Positions 16,608 through 25,845 of a DNA stretch of 64,000 bases are shown piece after piece. The notes below the pieces were generated by a model. It was not told the DNA's origin and searched no databases. It saw nothing but the letters and a program-made list of their open reading frames with translations. This stretch comes from DSVZ01 sp964568145 (GTDB lineage Bacteria > Verrucomicrobiota > Verrucomicrobiia > Limisphaerales > J093): NCBI GenBank assembly GCA_964568145.1, contig CAZMOZ010000008.1:62001-126000 (forward strand), read 5' to 3'. Position 1 is the stretch's first letter; each line of letters opens with the position of its first letter. Made by a program: the position numbers and the translations under genes.

Positions 16608-18194
16608 ATGAAGCCATATCCCAAGCCTCACGCCATCCACGTCTGGATCGTCCCACTGTTCGCCGCGTTCCTCACGGTCGCCACGCAGGCGGCGGAGAGA
16701 AAACCCAACATCCTCGTCATCTGGGGCGACGACATCGGCACCTGGAACATCAGCCACAACAACCGCGGCATGATGGGCTACAAGACGCCGAACATCGACC
16801 GCGTCGCCCGCGAAGGCGTCGCCTTCACCGACTACTACGCCCAGCAGAGCTGCACCGCCGGCCGCGCCGCCTTCATCAGTGGTTCCGCCCCGGTCCGCTC
16901 CGGCATGACCAAGGTCGGCCTGCCCGGCGCGAAGGAAGGCTGGCAGAAGACCGACGTCACCATGGCCACCGTGCTCAAAAGCCAGGGCTATGCCACCGGT
17001 CAGTTCGGCAAGAACCACCAGGGAGACCGCGACGAACACCTGCCCACCATGCACGGTTTCGACGAATTCATGGGCAGCCTCTATCACCTCAATGCCGAAG
17101 AAGAACCCGAGAACCGCGACTATCCGCGCGACATGAAACTCGCGAACGGGAAGACCTTTCTCGAAACCTTCGGTCCACGCGGCGTGCTGAAATGCAAGGC
17201 CGACGGCAAGGGCGGCCAAACCATCGAAAACCTCGGCCCGCTCACCAAGAAGCGCATGGAAACCATCGATGACGAATCCGTCGCCGCCGCCAAGGACTTC
17301 ATCACCCGCATGCACAAGGAGGGCAAACCCTTCTTCTGCTGGTGGAACGGCACCCGCATGCACTTCCGTACTCACGTGAAGCCCGAGCACATCGGCATCT
17401 CCGGTCAGGACGAATACGGCGACGGCATGGTCGAGCACGACATGCACGTCGGCGAGCTGCTCAAGCTCATCGACGACCTCGGCATCGCCGGCAACACCAT
17501 CGTCCAGTATTCCACCGACAACGGCCCGCACTACAACACATGGCCCGACGCCGGCACCACGCCCTTCCGCGGCGAGAAGAACTCGAACTGGGAAGGCGCC
17601 TTCCGCGTGCCCTGCTTCGTCAAATGGCCCGGCAAATGGCAAGCCGGCACCACACTCAACGGCATCGTTTCGCACGAAGACTGGCTCCCCACCTTCGCCG
17701 CCGCAGCAGGGGCTCCGGACATCAAGGAGAAATTGCTCAAGGGTGTGGAACTCAACGGCCGCAGCTACAAGAACCACATCGATGGTTATGATCTCAACGA
17801 CTACCTCAGCGGCAAGGTGAAGGAATCACCGCGCAACGAGTTCATCTATCTGAACGACGGCGCCGAAGTGGTCGCCATCCGCGTCGGCGACTGGAAGGCC
17901 ACCTACCTGGAAAACCGCGCAGAGCAGCTCGACGTCTGGCGCGAGCCCTTCGTCCACCTGCGTCTGCCGCTGCTGTTCAACCTGCGCCGCGATCCCTTCG
18001 AGAAGTCGCAGCACAACTCGAACACCTACCACGACTGGATGATCGACCGCGCCTTCGTGCTCGTTCCCTTGCAAGCCGTCGCCAGCCGCTTCCTCATGAC
18101 CCTCAAGGAATTCCCGCCCAGCCAGAAGCCGGGCGACTGGAGCCTCGATTCGCTGGAAAAGCAGATCAAGGGCATGACCACCGCCGGCGAGTGA
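16608..18194 (+). CDS. Exported arylsulfatase (sulfatase 1)
   Basis: 528 residues from ATG 16608, with a signal peptide (HAIHVWIVPLFAAFLTVATQAA) directly before KPNILVIWGDDIGTWNIS, the alkaline-phosphatase-superfamily metal site. Cys82 in SCTAGRAAF is the formylglycine-type catalytic cysteine in the C-x-A-x-R variant. QYSTDNGPHYNTWPDAG supplies the second Asp-Asn metal pair. The protein would act in the periplasm or outside on a sulfated substrate, and needs a formylglycine-generating enzyme that is not encoded in this window. An exported HAD phosphatase gene follows after 75 nt. No Shine-Dalgarno is evident before the start. Confidence 0.9.
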   Translation: MKPYPKPHAIHVWIVPLFAAFLTVATQAAERKPNILVIWGDDIGTWNISHNNRGMMGYKTPNIDRVAREGVAFTDYYAQQSCTAGRAAFISGSAPVRSGMTKVGLPGAKEGWQKTDVTMATVLKSQGYATGQFGKNHQGDRDEHLPTMHGFDEFMGSLYHLNAEEEPENRDYPRDMKLANGKTFLETFGPRGVLKCKADGKGGQTIENLGPLTKKRMETIDDESVAAAKDFITRMHKEGKPFFCWWNGTRMHFRTHVKPEHIGISGQDEYGDGMVEHDMHVGELLKLIDDLGIAGNTIVQYSTDNGPHYNTWPDAGTTPFRGEKNSNWEGAFRVPCFVKWPGKWQAGTTLNGIVSHEDWLPTFAAAAGAPDIKEKLLKGVELNGRSYKNHIDGYDLNDYLSGKVKESPRNEFIYLNDGAEVVAIRVGDWKATYLENRAEQLDVWREPFVHLRLPLLFNLRRDPFEKSQHNSNTYHDWMIDRAFVLVPLQAVASRFLMTLKEFPPSQKPGDWSLDSLEKQIKGMTTAGE

Positions 18195-18269
18195 CACCCC
18201 TCGTTTCGTCTTTGAACCCCGCGGGCCGTCCCTCGCCGGACGGCCCGCGCCTTCAGACCCGAAGCTCCC

Positions 18270-19241
18270 ATGAAACTCGCCTCGACCCTCCTCGCCGCCC
18301 TACTCGCCACAGCCGCCGCGCAAGACCCGCTCCCCTCGTGGAACGACGACGCGCCAAAGACAGCGATCACCTCCTTCGTCGCCAAGGTCACCACCGCCGG
18401 CGACGACTTCGTGCCGCCCGCCGAACGCATCGCCGTCTTCGACAACGACGGCACCCTCTGGTCCGAGCAACCGATGTATTTCCAAGCGTTCTTCATCTTT
18501 GACCGCATCAAGGCCCTCGCACCCCAGCATCCCGAGTGGAAGGACAAGGAACCCTTCGCCTCCGTGTTGAAGGGTGACGTCAAAGCCGCGCTCGCCGGTG
18601 GCGAACACGCCCTGCTCGAAATGGCCATGGCCACCCACGCCGGCATGACCACGGAGGAATTCGACAAGATCGTCCGCGACTGGATCGCCACCGCGAGGCA
18701 CCCGAAGACCGGCAAGCTCTACACGGAGATGGTCTATCAGCCGATGCTTGAGTTGCTGGCCTACTTGCGAGTCAACGGCTTCAAGACCTTCATCGTCTCC
18801 GGCGGCGGCGTTGAGTTCATGCGGCCTTGGGCCGAGCGCGTGTATGGCATTCCGCCCGAACAGGTCATCGGCAGCAGCATCAAGACGAAATATGAAGTGC
18901 GCGACGGCAAGCCGGTCATCGTCCGCCTGCCGGAACTGAACTTCATCGAGGACAAGGCGGGCAAGCCCGTCGGCATCCAGCAACACATCGGTCGCCGCCC
19001 GATTTTTGCCGCCGGCAATTCCGACGGCGATTTCCAGATGCTCGAATGGACCACGGCGGGGCCCGGGCCGCGGTTCGCGCTGCGCGTTCATCACAACGAC
19101 GCCGCCCGCGAATGGGCCTACGGCGCGCAGTCCAGAATTGGCACGTTCAGCGACTCGCTCCGGAGCGCGGCAAGCCAGAACGGCTGGACGGTGATCAGCA
19201 TGAAGGATGACTGGGGGCGGGTGTTTGCTTTCGCGCCGTAA
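18270..19241 (+). CDS. Exported HAD-family phosphatase
   Basis: 323 residues with signal peptide MKLASTLLAALLATAAAQ. HAD motif I is AVFDNDGTLW (nucleophile Asp58, second Asp60). Motif II is TFIVSGGGVEFMRPW, and the motif III/IV region is IFAAGNSDGDFQMLEW. The cap region between motifs I and II is helical and long, as in phosphoserine-phosphatase-like HAD enzymes. Export is unusual for this superfamily and suggests a phosphomonoesterase acting on external substrates. It is directly downstream of sulfatase 1 on the same strand, so the pair may release sulfate and phosphate from the same class of compounds. Substrate unknown. Confidence 0.8.
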   Translation: MKLASTLLAALLATAAAQDPLPSWNDDAPKTAITSFVAKVTTAGDDFVPPAERIAVFDNDGTLWSEQPMYFQAFFIFDRIKALAPQHPEWKDKEPFASVLKGDVKAALAGGEHALLEMAMATHAGMTTEEFDKIVRDWIATARHPKTGKLYTEMVYQPMLELLAYLRVNGFKTFIVSGGGVEFMRPWAERVYGIPPEQVIGSSIKTKYEVRDGKPVIVRLPELNFIEDKAGKPVGIQQHIGRRPIFAAGNSDGDFQMLEWTTAGPGPRFALRVHHNDAAREWAYGAQSRIGTFSDSLRSAASQNGWTVISMKDDWGRVFAFAP

Positions 19242-19282
19242 TCACCGCTGACGCCGGCCCGCGGGTCTGCCAGATTCCCGTC

Positions 19283-20884
19283 ATGAAGCGCCCGACAACC
19301 TGGCGGCTTGCCCGGCCAGAACCGTGCGAAGCGCAGCTTGTCCCCGCGTTGGCGGCAGGCTTTCCGCCCGGCGGAGGCTCGCAGGCGAAGCTTCAGGGAC
19401 GTCGCTTTTGCGGGGCGTGCTCCGGGCGGCAAGATGCCGCCGGTTACATCAGCCAGGGATGGCTGCCGCCACAAACGGCGCACCCTGCCTCTTCCAGCCG
19501 GTGCGGAAAAACCAGGCGCGCCTCAATCCGCCATCCGTTGGCCCGTGGCGTCGCGCTGTGGGCGGTGTTGGGCCTGGCGTTGGCCGGGTGCCGGGTGGCC
19601 CAGGAAACCGCCAGGCTGCCCGTGCAGATGGTGTCGGCGGTGGTACCGGGCCGCGAATCCGTACCGCCGGACCCCGCTGCGCTGCAGGCGGAGTTGCAGC
19701 GTTACGCGAATGACTTCGCCGGCCGCATGACCGCCGGGCTCGACGAATACGCCCACCGCACCAGCACGCGGGAGGCTCAGGACCGGGCGTTGAAGTGGAA
19801 GGTGTCGCTGACCTCCTCCGCCCTGACCATTGCCACCGGCCCCAATCCCCGGGCCAATCTGTTGGACTTCGTGACGCTGGCCAGTCTGACCCGGTCGTTC
19901 GTGGAGGAACGCGCGGACGACGTCGTGCCGCCGGGCGCGTTCGATCCGTGGCTCCACTCCTGCCGGGTGCTGGAAACCAACGCGTGGACGCTGGCCGGCC
20001 GGATTCTGACCCCCAACCAACAGCATGAACTCCGGACCGCCATCGAAGGCTGGCGCACGGACAACGTCCGGGCCGGCGAGGCGTTCTTTGCGCGTCCGCA
20101 GGAGTTCGCCTCCGACATCCGCCAGACCGGCGAAAAGCAGGGCAAACCCGGCAGCGTGTTCAGCCTGGTGGGCCTGGACCCCACGGCCGGCCTGGATCCG
20201 GCCGTCCGCGAGGTAACGCGCTCGCGGCTTTTCGCCGAGCGCGCATTGTTCGCGGTGCAACACCTGCCGTTCCTTCTGCGCTGGCAAACCGAGTTGCTGG
20301 CCGAACAGCTTCTCCGCCAGGAGCAGCTCACCAATGTGGTGGCCAGCGCCGACCGCCTCAGCCGCGCGGCGGAATCCGCCAGCCAGACGGCGGCGGAGCT
20401 GCCCGACCGGGTGACCGCCGAGCGCGAAGCCATCCTGGCGGCGTTGGAGGCGCAGGAAGGCCGGCTGCGGGAACTCGCGGCGGAGGTGAGCCGGACCCTC
20501 CAGGCGGGCGAACGGATGTCCGCGTCGCTCAACACGACGCTCCTCACGTTTGACGCGCTGATGCGGCGGTTTGGCGTGGGCGAAGCGCCCCAGCACCCCG
20601 CGGACACGAACCGCCCGCCCTTCAACATCCTGGATTACGCGCGCACGGCGGAGCAGATCGCCGTCATGGCGCAACAGCTCGACACGTTGCTCAAGGACGC
20701 TGGCGGCACGCTCGATACGCCGGCGCTGGACCAGCGGGTCGCGAGCCTGAAGGCGCTGTCCGCCCAGGCGAAGGCCGATGCCCGGTCGGTGTTGAACCAT
20801 GCGTTTTTGCAGGCGGCGGGCCTCGTCGTGCTGGTGCTCGTGTGCGCGCTGATCTACCGGCGCTTCAGTCGCGGTCCGCGCTGA
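19283..20884 (+). CDS. Putative membrane-anchored lipoprotein with C-terminal transmembrane segment; 5' end contains repeat DNA
   Basis: No family recognised. From about residue 86 on, the protein has a lipobox (LGLALAGCRVAQ), a helical middle and a coiled-coil stretch (SRAAESASQTAAELPDRVTA followed by EREAILAALEAQEG). It ends with a transmembrane helix (FLQAAGLVVLVLVCALIYRRFS). It may be an envelope-spanning or inner-membrane lipoprotein. The first 85 or so codons after ATG 19283 run through the MITE-like repeat (19340-19512) and do not look like protein. The functional start may be TTG 19538, or an original ATG start that the repeat has displaced. It lies between the sulfatase-HAD pair and the porin/sulfatase operon, but nothing ties it to either. 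Confidence 0.55.
   Translation: MKRPTTWRLARPEPCEAQLVPALAAGFPPGGGSQAKLQGRRFCGACSGRQDAAGYISQGWLPPQTAHPASSSRCGKTRRASIRHPLARGVALWAVLGLALAGCRVAQETARLPVQMVSAVVPGRESVPPDPAALQAELQRYANDFAGRMTAGLDEYAHRTSTREAQDRALKWKVSLTSSALTIATGPNPRANLLDFVTLASLTRSFVEERADDVVPPGAFDPWLHSCRVLETNAWTLAGRILTPNQQHELRTAIEGWRTDNVRAGEAFFARPQEFASDIRQTGEKQGKPGSVFSLVGLDPTAGLDPAVREVTRSRLFAERALFAVQHLPFLLRWQTELLAEQLLRQEQLTNVVASADRLSRAAESASQTAAELPDRVTAEREAILAALEAQEGRLRELAAEVSRTLQAGERMSASLNTTLLTFDALMRRFGVGEAPQHPADTNRPPFNILDYARTAEQIAVMAQQLDTLLKDAGGTLDTPALDQRVASLKALSAQAKADARSVLNHAFLQAAGLVVLVLVCALIYRRFSRGPR
19340..19512 (+). repeat. MITE-like element, copy B (degenerate ends)
   Basis: Shares with copy C a block of about 65 nt that includes GGAGGCTCGC, GGCGAAGCTTC, GGGACGTCGCTTTTGCGGGG and CTCCGGGCGGCA, then the CAGCCAGGGATGGCTGCC hairpin. 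The GGGCGCATCTC terminal repeats are not evident at its ends. It overlaps the open 5' extension of the lipoprotein gene. Confidence 0.65.
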
Positions 20885-20900
20885 CCGCGGGCGGAGCGCC

Positions 20901-20945
20901 CCGGCACGGCCCCAGGCGAGGTCGCCTGGGCCACTACGGCCCACC
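20901..20945. repeat. Intergenic hairpin repeat (GGCCCCAGGCGA...CGCCTGGGCC)
   Basis: A short strong hairpin at 20908-20932 followed by ACTACGGCCC. The same hairpin and flank occur at 49158-49195, and variant forms at 34973-35005 and 35112-35140. It occupies part of the 20885-21314 gap, immediately left of element copy C. Confidence 0.6.
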
Positions 20946-20973
20946 CGCTGTGGGCGTGAAATTGGGTGTGCCC

Positions 20974-21190
20974 GGGCGCATCTCCTTTTTTGTGCCGGTG
21001 GAAATGGCCAGACGCCGCCGGGGGGGTAGCGGCAGCCATCCCTGGCTGCCGTAAAGGGCGGCATCCTGCCGCCCGGAGCGCGCCCCGCAAAAGCGACGTC
21101 CCCGAAGCTTCGCCCGCGAGCCTCCGCCGGGCTGGAAGCCGACCGCCACCCCGGCAGACGCTACTGCCTGCAAAAAAAATGAGATGCGCT
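20974..21190 (-). repeat. MITE-like element, copy C (best-preserved terminal inverted repeats)
   Basis: About 215 bp. The left end is GGGCGCATCTCCTTTTTTG; the right end AAAAAAATGAGATGCGC is its inverse with T/A runs aligned. The interior holds the CGGCAGCC...GGCTGCCG and GGGCGGCA...TGCCGCCC palindromes in the orientation opposite to copy A. It lies upstream of the FadL-like gene. No open frame of interest is present. Confidence 0.75.
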
Positions 21191-21314
21191 CCAGTGTTCC
21201 GCTCCGCTTCAACTGCAAGCTTGCTTCTGGCCGCGGCGAGGCAATGATACATACCGCCGTGCCCAAGCACCCACAAAGGCGCCAGACGCGCTCATCCATC
21301 CAGACACCCCCATT

Positions 21315-22580
21315 ATGAAAACCCACGCCCGACTCAGCCTCGTCAGCCTCGCGCTCGCCTGCGGCGCTGGCGCCCAACACTCCGTCCAGGCCGGGGGCAT
21401 CTCGCTTTACGAGATCGCCACGCCGGATGTCGGCCTGGCCGCCGCCGGCTACGCCGCGCGGGCCGGGGACGCCTCCACGGTGTTCACGAATCCGGCGGGC
21501 ATGAGCCGGCTGGAGGGCGCCCAACTGCTGACCGGTCTTCAGGCCTTGTACGGCAGCGCGACCTTCTCACCCGAGGCGGACACTTCGCCCCGGCTCGGCA
21601 CCGGCGACGGCGGCAACGCCATCGGCTGGATGCCCGCGGCCAGCCTGTTTGTGGTGGTGCCGCTGGGCGAGAAATGGCGCGTGGGTCTCGGCGCCTTGTC
21701 CTATTTCGGCCTCGCGGAGGAATACGATGACGACTGGGTGGGCCGGTATTACGTCCAGGAAAGCGCGCTGCTGGGCCTGAGCGTCCTGCCCGCGGTGAGT
21801 TATCAGGTGACGGACTGGCTGGCCGTCGGGGCCGGGCTCAACGCCATGTACGGCTACCTGGACACCGACGTGGCGGTGAACAACGTCATCGGCCCGGACG
21901 GCCGGATGAGCCTGAAGGACCACACCTGGGGCTACGGTGCCAATGTGGGCGTGTTGATCCAGGCCGGCGAACGGACGCGCTTCGGGGTCACCTATCTCTC
22001 CCCGGTGGACTTGGACTTCAGCGACACCCCGAGCTTCACGGGACTGGGCCGGTTCTTCAGCCTGATCCTGGCGAACCCGGGCGAGCTGGACCTGGGCCTT
22101 ACCGTCCCGCAGTCGGTCATGGTCAGTGCGCGCCACGCCCTGAGCGAGCGCTGGGCGTTGCTGGCCAACGCCGGCTGGCAGAACTGGGATCAATTCGGTT
22201 ACGTGCAGGCTGGGGTGGAACCCGCCGGCGCCACCACGATCAACCTGCAATACCAGGACACCTGGCACGGCGCGCTGGGTGCCCAGTATCGCGCCTCGCT
22301 GAACTGGCTGTTGTCCGGCGGCGTGGCCTTCGACAGCTCGGCGGTGAACAGCGAACACCGCACCGTGACCGTGCCGATGGGCCAGACGTGGCGGTTTGGG
22401 CTGGGCGCGCAGTACCAGATCAGCCAGGCGGTGAATCTCGGCGTGGCCGGCGTCTTCCTGTGGGCAGGCGACATGGCCGTGGACCAGGGCGCAAACCTGA
22501 GCCTGCGGGGCCGCGTGTCGGGCTGGTTCGACGACACCTGGTTTGCAATCGCCACCCTGAACCTGAACTGGAAGTTCTGA
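21315..22580 (+). CDS. FadL/OMPP1/TodX-family outer-membrane transport protein
   Basis: 421 residues with a signal peptide ending near VQA and then GGISLYEIATPDVGLAAAGY, AARAGDASTVFTNPAGMSRL. This N-terminal hatch signature is diagnostic of FadL-like channels for hydrophobic compounds. The rest shows amphipathic beta strands and a terminal aromatic residue (NLNWKF), as expected for a beta-barrel inserted by BAM. It would admit long-chain or aromatic hydrophobic substrates across the outer membrane. It is the first gene of a seven-gene plus-strand run with two sulfatases, so sulfated lipophilic or aromatic compounds are a plausible cargo; this is inference. Confidence 0.9.
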   Translation: MKTHARLSLVSLALACGAGAQHSVQAGGISLYEIATPDVGLAAAGYAARAGDASTVFTNPAGMSRLEGAQLLTGLQALYGSATFSPEADTSPRLGTGDGGNAIGWMPAASLFVVVPLGEKWRVGLGALSYFGLAEEYDDDWVGRYYVQESALLGLSVLPAVSYQVTDWLAVGAGLNAMYGYLDTDVAVNNVIGPDGRMSLKDHTWGYGANVGVLIQAGERTRFGVTYLSPVDLDFSDTPSFTGLGRFFSLILANPGELDLGLTVPQSVMVSARHALSERWALLANAGWQNWDQFGYVQAGVEPAGATTINLQYQDTWHGALGAQYRASLNWLLSGGVAFDSSAVNSEHRTVTVPMGQTWRFGLGAQYQISQAVNLGVAGVFLWAGDMAVDQGANLSLRGRVSGWFDDTWFAIATLNLNWKF

Positions 22581-22673
22581 GCCGGATCACCATCAACCTC
22601 CTACCGCCAACGCTCAATCAACTACCAGCGTCCGGTGAAACAGAAAACGACAAGACGGATACCTCCCAAGGAT

Positions 22674-23894
22674 ATGAAAATCGAAATCATCCCGAAACAA
22701 CTCTTCCTCCGCAGTGCGTTCGTGGCCACCCTCGTGGCAACGATTGCGGCCGCCCAAGTCGCCAGTCCCCCAACCGACGCTGTGCCACCCGCCACCCCGG
22801 CACCGCCCCCCGCCGCCCCAGTCAAACGGAGCGCGGCCGATTTGGAGAAACTGGTCGCCCCGATCGCGCTGTATCCCGACTCGCTCATCGCCACCATCCT
22901 GCCGGCGTCAGTCTATCCGCTGGAGATTGTCCAGGCGGCGCGGTTTGTGGCCAACACGAACAACCTCGCCAAGCTGGATGAGCAGCCGTGGGACCGAAAC
23001 GTGAAAGCCGTGGCCCGCGTGCCGGAGGTGATCAAGCAGATGAACGACGACATCTCCTGGACGATGGAACTCGGAGAGGCATTCCTGGCGCAGGATAAGG
23101 ACGTGATGGACGCCATGCAGTCCCTGCGCGCCAAGGCCCAACAGGTGGGCACCCTCAAGACGACTCCGCAGCAAGTGGTGACAGTCACCAACGTGGTCGT
23201 CCAGAATACAGTCGAGCAGAAGGTCGTGGTCGTCACCAATACCATTATTCAGATTCAGCCCGCCAATCCGCAGGTCGTGTATGTGCCGACCTACAACCCC
23301 GCCGTCGTTTATTACCCACCCCCGCCGACGTATGTCGGCCCGCCGCCGGCCGTGTCGTTCGCGGCCGGGGTGGCCGTCGGCGCCATCATCGCCAACAACT
23401 GTGACTGGCATTACGGCGGTTGTTGGCACGGCGATGTGGATATCGACATTGACCGCAACGTCAACATTGACCGCAACGCCAACGTCAACACCACCGGTGC
23501 CCGCGCCTCCTTGACAGGCGCACCGCAGAAGTGGCAGCCGGATCAAAGCCGCTTAGCCAAGAGCGGCACTCCCACCGCGTCGGCCTCCGCTGCCAACAAG
23601 CAGGCCCGGGGGTGGGGTTCAGGAGGTGCCGGGCCTTCGAGCGGTGGCGTTGGCGCGCGGCCGTCCGCAGGGGCTGCTTCGGCCTCCCGACCGTCCGCTT
23701 CGGCTGGTGCCAGTCGCCCCAGTCCATCGCCGAGCGCTTCACCATCCCAAGCCAGTCCTTCGGCCAGCCGTGCTTCCTCATCCGGCAGTGCCTTTAGCGG
23801 CGCGAGCAACGGAGCCCGGGCTAGCGCCGCCAGCAGCCGGGGCGCCTCCAGTCGCTTGAGTGGCGGCGGCGGTGGACGCAGACCTAGCCGCTGA
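22674..23894 (+). CDS. DUF3300 domain-containing exported protein
   Basis: 406 residues from ATG 22674, which gives the signal peptide (LRSAFVATLVATIAAAQ); an earlier in-frame start at 22635 would bury it. The DUF3300 core reads LEKLVAPIALYPDSLIATILPASVYPLEIVQAAR and then WDRNVKAVARVPEVIKQMN. It is followed by a VVYVPTYNPAVVYY/GPPP segment and an Asp/Asn-rich DIDIDRNVNIDRNANVN stretch. The C-terminal 110 or so residues are Ser/Ala/Pro-rich low complexity ending GGGGGRRPSR. Function unknown; probably a periplasmic or surface protein. The DUF2950 gene follows after 34 nt, a pairing that recurs in other bacteria. Confidence 0.9.
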   Translation: MKIEIIPKQLFLRSAFVATLVATIAAAQVASPPTDAVPPATPAPPPAAPVKRSAADLEKLVAPIALYPDSLIATILPASVYPLEIVQAARFVANTNNLAKLDEQPWDRNVKAVARVPEVIKQMNDDISWTMELGEAFLAQDKDVMDAMQSLRAKAQQVGTLKTTPQQVVTVTNVVVQNTVEQKVVVVTNTIIQIQPANPQVVYVPTYNPAVVYYPPPPTYVGPPPAVSFAAGVAVGAIIANNCDWHYGGCWHGDVDIDIDRNVNIDRNANVNTTGARASLTGAPQKWQPDQSRLAKSGTPTASASAANKQARGWGSGGAGPSSGGVGARPSAGAASASRPSASAGASRPSPSPSASPSQASPSASRASSSGSAFSGASNGARASAASSRGASSRLSGGGGGRRPSR

Positions 23895-23928
23895 GGAACC
23901 CGAACCTCCCATCCCGATTCTCCCTGAT

Positions 23929-24906
23929 ATGAAAACTCTTTCCAGGCGTTTGACCATGCCTCCTCTGAAACGGCTCTTCCCATCATTGATCCGCCGCAAC
24001 TGGGTTTTGTCCTTGGCCCTGAGCGCGCCCCTCGCGCACGGCGCGGCGGACTTCGGCCAGACCTTCGCCACACCCGAGGAGGCCGTCGCGGCGCTCGCCG
24101 CCGCCACCAGCGCGAAAGACACCAACGCCCTTCGAGTCCTGTTCGGTCCCGCGGCGGTGGACCTGCAAAACCCGGATCGCGTCCAAGCCACCAACGATCT
24201 GGTCGAGTTCACCACGGCCTTTAACCAAGCCCACCGGATCGTGCGCACCTCCGATTCCCAAGGCGTGCTTTACATCGGGGAAACCTCCTGGCCATTCCCC
24301 ATTCCCCTCGTGAAGAAGAATGGGCAGTGGTTTTTCGACACCGAGGCAGGCAAGGACGAGCTGCTCAACCGCCGCATCGGAGACAACGAACTCTCCACCC
24401 TGGAATCGGTGCGCGCCTACGTCGAGGCTCAGCGGGAATACGCCGCGAAGGATCGCGATGGCGACGAGGTGCTGGAATACGCACAGAAGATTACCAGCAG
24501 CGCCGGTGCGAAGGACGGGCTTTACTGGCCGCCGGAGCTCGACGGGGAGATCAGCCCGCTCGGGCCGCACGCGGCCCAGGCGCAGGCGCAAGGTTATTTT
24601 CGGCGTGGCTCCCGGAGTGAAGGCGCGCCAGCCGAGCCGTTCCACGGCTACTTCTTCAAGATCCTGACCCGCCAGGGCAAGTCCGCGCCCGGAGGCAAAT
24701 ACGACTACATCACCAACGGAAACATGATTGGCGGCTTCGCGCTCGTGGCCTGGCCCACCGAATACGGCAACACCGGTATCATGACTTTCATTGTGAACCA
24801 GCAGGGCCGCGTGTATCAAAAAGACTTGGGCCCCAAGACGGCCAAAGCGGCGGCAGCCATGAAATCCTACGCCCCCGACAAAACGTGGACGATCTCTCCA
24901 AATTGA
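23929..24906 (+). CDS. DUF2950 domain-containing exported protein
   Basis: 325 residues from ATG 23929, with signal sequence NWVLSLALSAPLAHGA. Family features: FATPEEAVAALAAATSAKDTNAL near the start, WFFDTEAGKDELLNRRIGDNEL in the centre, YVEAQREYAAKDRDGDEVLEYAQK, and the C-terminal PFHGYFFKILTRQGKSAPGG and GFALVAWPTEYGNTGIMTF. The function of DUF2950 is not established. The gene is 10 nt from the following beta-barrel gene and is almost certainly co-transcribed with DUF3300, barrels and sulfatases. Confidence 0.9.
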   Translation: MKTLSRRLTMPPLKRLFPSLIRRNWVLSLALSAPLAHGAADFGQTFATPEEAVAALAAATSAKDTNALRVLFGPAAVDLQNPDRVQATNDLVEFTTAFNQAHRIVRTSDSQGVLYIGETSWPFPIPLVKKNGQWFFDTEAGKDELLNRRIGDNELSTLESVRAYVEAQREYAAKDRDGDEVLEYAQKITSSAGAKDGLYWPPELDGEISPLGPHAAQAQAQGYFRRGSRSEGAPAEPFHGYFFKILTRQGKSAPGGKYDYITNGNMIGGFALVAWPTEYGNTGIMTFIVNQQGRVYQKDLGPKTAKAAAAMKSYAPDKTWTISPN

Positions 24907-24916
24907 ACCAGTTACT

Positions 24917-25807
24917 ATGGACCTAGCCAAACACCTCCTCCGTGCGGCGTCGGTGGCCGCCCTCGTGGCGACGACGGCGGTGGCTCAAAGCGATTTGGGG
25001 TTTTACCGTCCGCTGACCCTCGCGCCCGCCGACGCGTCTTCCTCCGGCGGCGGCGGCGCGGGGGTTGACGACGAAAAGGCCAAAGCGGCCGCCCTGGCGA
25101 AGGCGACCTTGAATCCCGTCGCCAGCCTGATCAGCGTCCCGCTGCAAAACAACTTCGATTGGGGTGGCGGGCCGAACGACGACGGATTTCAATACAAACT
25201 CAACGTGCAACCGGTGATTCCGATTTCACTGAACGAGGATTGGAACGTCATCTCCCGGACCATTGTGCCCTACGTCTATCAGGAAAACGTCATCGGCACC
25301 TCCAGCCAGTCGGGCCTCGCCGATACCACCCAGAGCCTCTTCTTCTCGCCGGTGAAACCGACGAAGGGCGGCTGGATTTGGGGCGCCGGCCCGGTCTTTC
25401 AGCTTCCGACCGCCACGGACGATCTGCTGGGCGAGGAGAAGTGGGGGGCCGGCCCGACGGCAGTGGTTTTGAAACAGCAGGGGCCCTGGACCTATGGCGC
25501 TTTGGTCAACCACGTCTGGTCCTTTGCCGGCGAGGATACCCGCTCCGATGTGAACCGGACATTTCTCCAGCCGTTCGTGTCTTACACCACCAAGAAACTC
25601 ACCAGCTTCGGGGCGAACACGGAATCCTCGTATGACTGGCAACGCTCGCAATGGACCGTGCCCCTCAACGTGTTTGTGCAGCAGTTGTTGAAGGTGGGCA
25701 AACAGCCCATCTCCCTGCAACTGGGTGCCCGTTATTACGCCGAAAGTCCGAGCGGCGCGCCGGAGTGGGGCTTGCGTTTCCAAGTCTCTTTCCTGTTCCC
25801 AAAATAA
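24917..25807 (+). CDS. Outer-membrane beta-barrel, transporter-like
   Basis: 296 residues with signal peptide MDLAKHLLRAASVAALVATTAVAQ, closely similar in style to that of the DUF3300 protein. The mature part has alternating amphipathic strands (YKLNVQPVIPISLNEDWNVI, IVPYVYQENVIG, WGLRFQVSFLFPK) and a terminal aromatic-Pro-Lys. Proteins of this type are often annotated as transporter or as neuromedin U-like. Presumably an outer-membrane porin. Position between DUF2950 and a sulfatase suggests passage of sulfated compounds or products. Confidence 0.75.
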   Translation: MDLAKHLLRAASVAALVATTAVAQSDLGFYRPLTLAPADASSSGGGGAGVDDEKAKAAALAKATLNPVASLISVPLQNNFDWGGGPNDDGFQYKLNVQPVIPISLNEDWNVISRTIVPYVYQENVIGTSSQSGLADTTQSLFFSPVKPTKGGWIWGAGPVFQLPTATDDLLGEEKWGAGPTAVVLKQQGPWTYGALVNHVWSFAGEDTRSDVNRTFLQPFVSYTTKKLTSFGANTESSYDWQRSQWTVPLNVFVQQLLKVGKQPISLQLGARYYAESPSGAPEWGLRFQVSFLFPK

Positions 25808-25845
25808 TTCCAAGCATCTAAGGTCACAGACCGTTAACCAGAAAT

